45,307 bases of DNA from an uncultured Muribaculaceae bacterium (GTDB lineage: Bacteria > Bacteroidota > Bacteroidia > Bacteroidales > Muribaculaceae). Each line of letters begins with the position of its first letter. Positions within the stretch are counted from its first letter, which is position 1. Under the pieces are notes generated by a model that was given only the letters and a program-made list of their open reading frames with translations, was not told the origin of the DNA and searched no databases. The stretch is from positions 1 through 45,307 of the forward strand of contig CAJUPZ010000023.1 of NCBI GenBank assembly GCA_910588065.1, in the 5' to 3' direction. Positions 43,501 through 45,307 of the stretch are shown here, piece after piece. Both the position numbers and the translations under genes were made by a program.

Positions 43501-44401
43501 TATCGGCACTCACAGTGACCGTAAACATCTCAGTCACAGCACTCAGCTCAAAATTGGCAGCATACACAGCCCCGCTCTCAGCACGCAGAGCAAACTCCTG
43601 CAGAGTCGACACAACTTCGCCCCCGGAGGTCCAATTGACAAATACGTAGCCACTCTCAGGCTCAGCATACAGCGTATGATAAGAATAAGGCTCAAAGCTG
43701 CCTGACGCAGCCCCTCGGCTGTCAATCCATGCAGTTCCTCCTTGGCCCGCCGCCACACTTATATCCACATTTGAATCCAGGTTTTTGCCCATGAACATCA
43801 CATCTATAATATATGTGCCCTCGTCATCATGCACAAACCCCTCCACATAAAACTTCATATTGTTATAAGCAGGGAATGTCTCTGAACTTCTATTGAAAAG
43901 TCCATGTTTGCCTTTTTCAGTCACTATATAACTTGTTATCATCCCCATGGGTTTATTATACTTTCCCCTCGCGGCAACATACTTTCCTTCCATAGAAGCC
44001 CCCAAAGCAGACACCGAGGCCGAAATATCCTCCGGCTGAGGAATTGAGATATCTGCATCACACTCTTCGTAAGATCCGTCACCGTTCACTTCGCATTTCG
44101 CCTTATCATACTCCCCGCGGATTCCATTTATGCACTTTCCGATCCATCCGTTTAGCCTTTCCGTATAATCTGTGTGGACGAAAAGAAAGTCCTGTCCGTC
44201 AGTAAGATAGCCCCTGTATCCATTGCATATAACCCTCAGCGGAGCGTCCACTCTGACAGTCTCTCCATTTATCCCCCTCTCCTTCAGCTCCTTGATCGAA
44301 TTGAACACCGTTTCCGCCGAAGCCGCCACCGGCAGCGCAATCATTGCAGTCAAAAGTAAAGCCTTCCACAAAAGGCTGCTGAGCTGAAGTTTATGTTTCA
44401 T
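40526..44401 (-). CDS. Large secreted InlB B-repeat protein with type IX-like C-terminus
   Basis: A 1291-residue exported protein. Residues 1-29 are a signal peptide. Residues about 30-205 are an OB-like beta domain; about 213-437 hold three InlB B-type repeats (each with AYVFDGWYEGE-like cores, about 75 residues), and a second OB-like region (about 445-650) follows. Then at least six more divergent InlB-type units run to about 1235. The C-terminal YDLHGRYLGTELPRRSGIYIVKRGGK is the usual end of proteins exported by Bacteroidetes type IX-like sorting. Repeats two and three are alike at DNA level (225-bp period, around 43090-43540). No enzyme motif is visible; it is probably a surface or adhesive protein. 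It has its own promoter and sits outside the capsule boundary repeat. Confidence 0.85.
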   Translation of the reverse strand: MKHKLQLSSLLWKALLLTAMIALPVAASAETVFNSIKELKERGINGETVRVDAPLRVICNGYRGYLTDGQDFLFVHTDYTERLNGWIGKCINGIRGEYDKAKCEVNGDGSYEECDADISIPQPEDISASVSALGASMEGKYVAARGKYNKPMGMITSYIVTEKGKHGLFNRSSETFPAYNNMKFYVEGFVHDDEGTYIIDVMFMGKNLDSNVDISVAAGQGGTAWIDSRGAASGSFEPYSYHTLYAEPESGYVFVNWTSGGEVVSTLQEFALRAESGAVYAANFELSAVTEMFTVTVSADTGGKAHYDGGQSVAAGTQVSVSAIAAEGYVFDGWYEGELKVSEEADYSFAVKKDTQLEARFVPAVEMFTIAVSAGPGGSAVYDGGQPVAVGTQVSISAVAAEGFVFDGWYEGEQRVSSEATYSFAIEKDTVLEARFVKKPEETAPSSGCLSDFLGGSLDESGRIELTGAYLVVFTEGGNPIYVSDGTNVLRLEGRNPAFKVGEMISGIIFNAKTEKNGEKVGVLTEDPVKSELAPLTMQHSEICLYDLFGEGAALYTNKLLKVKDVYLKRGSGSDNTYLLQDEDHRTSAMKVFVEAGDDLLGDIKPWSESNQKKVFCSVTGMLYQYSEGNTIIACAVTRAGAEAETVSLKVVAGEGGSAWIGADRSNTSGSFETGAGVEVHAEAGDGYDFSRWERDGECVSESTDWQTVLSESMELTAVFVKKSEPRPPVDPQPGARTIRILSSDPSKGSVSAEGFDGNEFEAEGEVVMTAVPLGADDYFVHWADASGAVVGTDATFRYSGEAPAVFTAVFSSRYKVEFASPSNGTLSVARVDGQAIASGDKVEAGTEIEVVFIPAAGYKIRALLVNGTPVHHTSEPYRTTLDKPLSIRGEVDAIVAGMWLITVVSSDAEMGTVYINNPGVTSLQVSNNENVEIHAEPAEDCVFTCWTNADGGWRSPNAVLTVSFSTGDCHYTGVFDYLIQTPRRVSVRSSNGVKGRAAIKGSAAASVVTQRFVTVEAVALSANDRFVNWTDRNGVVVSSEPVYTYKGAAEVELTANFESCYEVRFSSSGQGELTVVTADGKPIASGDVLNDGTAIVVKTTPDNEHQELTRLRVNGVDGSDNVDDNGELRVALTGPLYIEAEFGPVHYNVTMNDPVHGSLRVYRAIDANGNGAGAALGLSDRAPYSALLHIFVTAEAGYRLKALKINGESKGKISRAAEADFTYLTHTVEGHVNIEAEFEAVTDAIDSIGADSEAIEAVYDLHGRYLGTELPRRSGIYIVKRGGKTSKVRI
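43090..43540. repeat. Two tandem 225-bp coding repeats
   Basis: The stretch encoding InlB repeats two and three recurs at a period of about 225 bp with long shared blocks (for example CCCTCATACCATCCGTCAAA at both). Unequal recombination could change repeat number. Confidence 0.6.
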
Positions 44402-44496
44402 GGTAGGTTTGGGAGGAGGGGGTCTATGTGATATCTATTGGTTTGCACAGCCTATCCCCCTGACAGTAAGAGTAAATCAAGGGTGGCCAATTTCGG

Positions 44497-44528
44497 CAAA
44501 GATAGCCATCCAACCCGTAATGCACAAA
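44497..44528 (-). promoter_or_regulatory. Promoter of the InlB-repeat protein
   Basis: On the minus strand: TTTG (44528-44525), a 20-bp spacer, TATCTTTG (44504-44497). Both are exact consensus matches, about 96 bp before the ATG. Confidence 0.8.
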
Positions 44529-44537
44529 CCTCCCCAC

Positions 44538-44553
44538 TATGTTTTAAAACATA
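44538..44553. promoter_or_regulatory. Perfect 16-bp palindrome upstream of the promoter (possible operator)
   Basis: TATGTTTTAAAACATA is perfectly symmetric and lies 9 bp upstream of the -33 element of the InlB-protein promoter, a position suited to an activator or repressor dimer. Its binder is unknown. Confidence 0.4.
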
Positions 44554-44650
44554 TTTCCCCCAAAATCTCCAAAAATTGTAATTTCGCCCTTGAACTTGGC
44601 GATACTTGGTTCCTATAGGAGGATTCAGATCCGGTGTTGGGTGGTTCGTT

Positions 44651-44792
44651 CTACATCACGCCCAACAGTCCGAGACTGTTCTTGACCTTGTGAGAAGCCA
44701 AGCATATCATCCGTAAATTCGGCTTGTGCCCGTTAAAGCAATTTAGGTAATATCTCAGCTGCCTTCTTCCGATGTATGCTACAAATAGTATC
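44651..44792 (-). pseudogene. Possible C-terminal remnant of a transposase
   Basis: A minus-strand reading of about 46 codons ends LASHKVKNSLGLLGVM and contains VAYIGRRQLRYYLN, which has the feel of an insertion-sequence transposase tail. A stop in the same frame cuts it off upstream. The rest of the gap (44402-45194) shows no gene. The family assignment is uncertain. Confidence 0.3.
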
Positions 44793-45136
44793 GCGAGGGT
44801 TTGTAAATGTCATGGTGTTGCAGATAATACTTGCCTTTGATTTCAAGAGGGAAATATTGGGCTTGCATAGTGTCGATACAACCCCTGATTTTCAGCGGTT
44901 TAATGAAAAGAAGGGTAATAAAATTGAGTAATAAAATTGATAAAAACAGTGTCGAACACAGAGCTTTTCAAGAAATTACTCAAAAAAGAAAACCGCTAAC
45001 TAAATAATAGTCAACGGTTTGTGTGGAGTATAGCGGAACGAAAATATGAGGCACGTGAACAATCACAAACACTCAGTTGTTTGATACTCGGTCAATTATG
45101 CTTATGGTGTGAAATGTTAACAATCGTAAAGCGTAT

Positions 45137-45167
45137 TTTGACGTCATTCAAAATGGGTGTAATTTTG
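45137..45167 (+). promoter_or_regulatory. Promoter of the truncated integrase
   Basis: TTTG (45137-45140), a 19-bp spacer, TAATTTTG (45160-45167). Both are exact matches, 27 bp before the ATG. Confidence 0.75.
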
Positions 45168-45194
45168 GGTGAGACAAACCTTAACACCCAAATT

Positions 45195-45307
45195 ATGAAT
45201 ATCAAACGCAACATAACTTTCAAACTCGAAAAACGTAAAAACAAAGGTGTGGATGGAAAACCCAAGCGTGGATGCCCCCTGAGGCCAAGTTTGTTTGACC
45301 CCTTGTG
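45195..45307 (+). CDS. N-terminus of a tyrosine integrase, cut by the window end
   Basis: The first 37 codons begin MNIKRNITFKLEKRKNKG, the usual start of Bacteroidales tyrosine integrases. From about codon 20 on, the sequence is the 54-bp terminal repeat and reads GKPKRGCPLRPSLFDPL, which does not look like the family. So the gene is probably interrupted by the repeat, or its body is replaced by it. It has a clean promoter, so it was expressed before interruption. Confidence 0.6.
   Translation, partial: MNIKRNITFKLEKRKNKGVDGKPKRGCPLRPSLFDPL
45254..45307. repeat. 54-bp inverted repeat, right copy
   Basis: This is the exact reverse complement of positions 2-55. It begins inside codon 20 of the truncated integrase and runs to the end of the window. 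Confidence 0.9.

Larger units (their letters stand above)
44402..45194. other. Intergenic region at the right end
   Basis: About 790 bp without an intact gene. It contains the leftward promoter and palindrome for the InlB protein, the possible transposase remnant, a short repeated sequence TAATAAAATTGA (44928 and following), and the rightward promoter of the truncated integrase. Confidence 0.5.

Noticed and set aside
2..45307. Terminal repeats as proof of a circular plasmid or phage
   Set aside because: The ends match in inverted and not direct orientation, and the window holds polA and comM, so it is a chromosomal fragment.
1..45307. CRISPR arrays, rRNA or tRNA genes, restriction or toxin-antitoxin systems
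   Set aside because: I looked for regular repeat-spacer patterns, tRNA T-arms and the usual protein motifs and saw none. The only regular short tandem units are those in the capsule-boundary repeats.

Overview
This is a chromosomal stretch from a member of the Bacteroidales, most likely a Muribaculaceae-type gut commensal. The evidence is the repeated use of the Bacteroidetes promoter (TTTG, about 20 bp, TAnnTTTG), a UpxY-type capsule antiterminator, DUF4369 thioredoxin lipoproteins, a type IX-like C-terminal tail, and housekeeping genes (polA, comM) that put the window on a chromosome rather than a small plasmid. The species assignment is inference.

Layout. Positions 1-1.4 kb hold an intact tyrosine integrase next to a 54-bp sequence that recurs inverted at the right end of the window. 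Positions 1.9-16.8 kb are ordinary chromosome: an outer-membrane barrel-like protein, a TlpA-like thioredoxin, a secreted GH2 glycosidase, a DUF6291-like protein, a Gfo/Idh oxidoreductase coupled to DNA polymerase I, a beta-propeller lipoprotein, a DUF4369 lipoprotein, ComM and a lactonase. Positions 17.0-40.2 kb are two complete, divergent polysaccharide operons. Positions 40.5-44.4 kb encode a 1291-residue secreted InlB-repeat protein. The right end holds a probable transposase remnant and the first codons of a second integrase with a canonical promoter.

The centre of interest is 28.1-30.65 kb. Two polysaccharide operons are transcribed away from each other. The leftward operon (about 29.6 to 17.0 kb) makes an N-acylated 3-amino-3,6-dideoxyhexose (two ketoisomerase-like cupins, aminotransferase, GNAT, dedicated ACP and KAS III) and carries Wzx, Wzy and five glycosyltransferases. 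The rightward operon (30.06 to 40.23 kb) carries Wzx, Wzy, WecB, WbsX, an acetyltransferase and four glycosyltransferases. Each starts with a NusG-family antiterminator gene: a UpxY-like protein on the right, and on the left a tyrosine-recombinase fold with its catalytic residues lost, fused to a NusG/UpxY domain. Between them lies a 211-bp segment bounded by 24-bp inverted repeats (22/24 identical), each with internal dyad symmetry like a recombinase core site. The only good promoter there is inside the segment and points left as assembled; inversion would point it right. This looks like a one-promoter toggle choosing between two surface glycans. The rightward antiterminator gene also has a run of 11 C residues near its start, a possible second switch, and a terminator-like hairpin in its leader.

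The whole 23-kb capsule region is framed by two inverted copies of a roughly 245-280 bp terminator-bearing repeat, one after the end of each operon. Neither operon has an obvious initiating sugar-phosphate transferase or dTDP-sugar precursor genes, so both must use functions encoded elsewhere.
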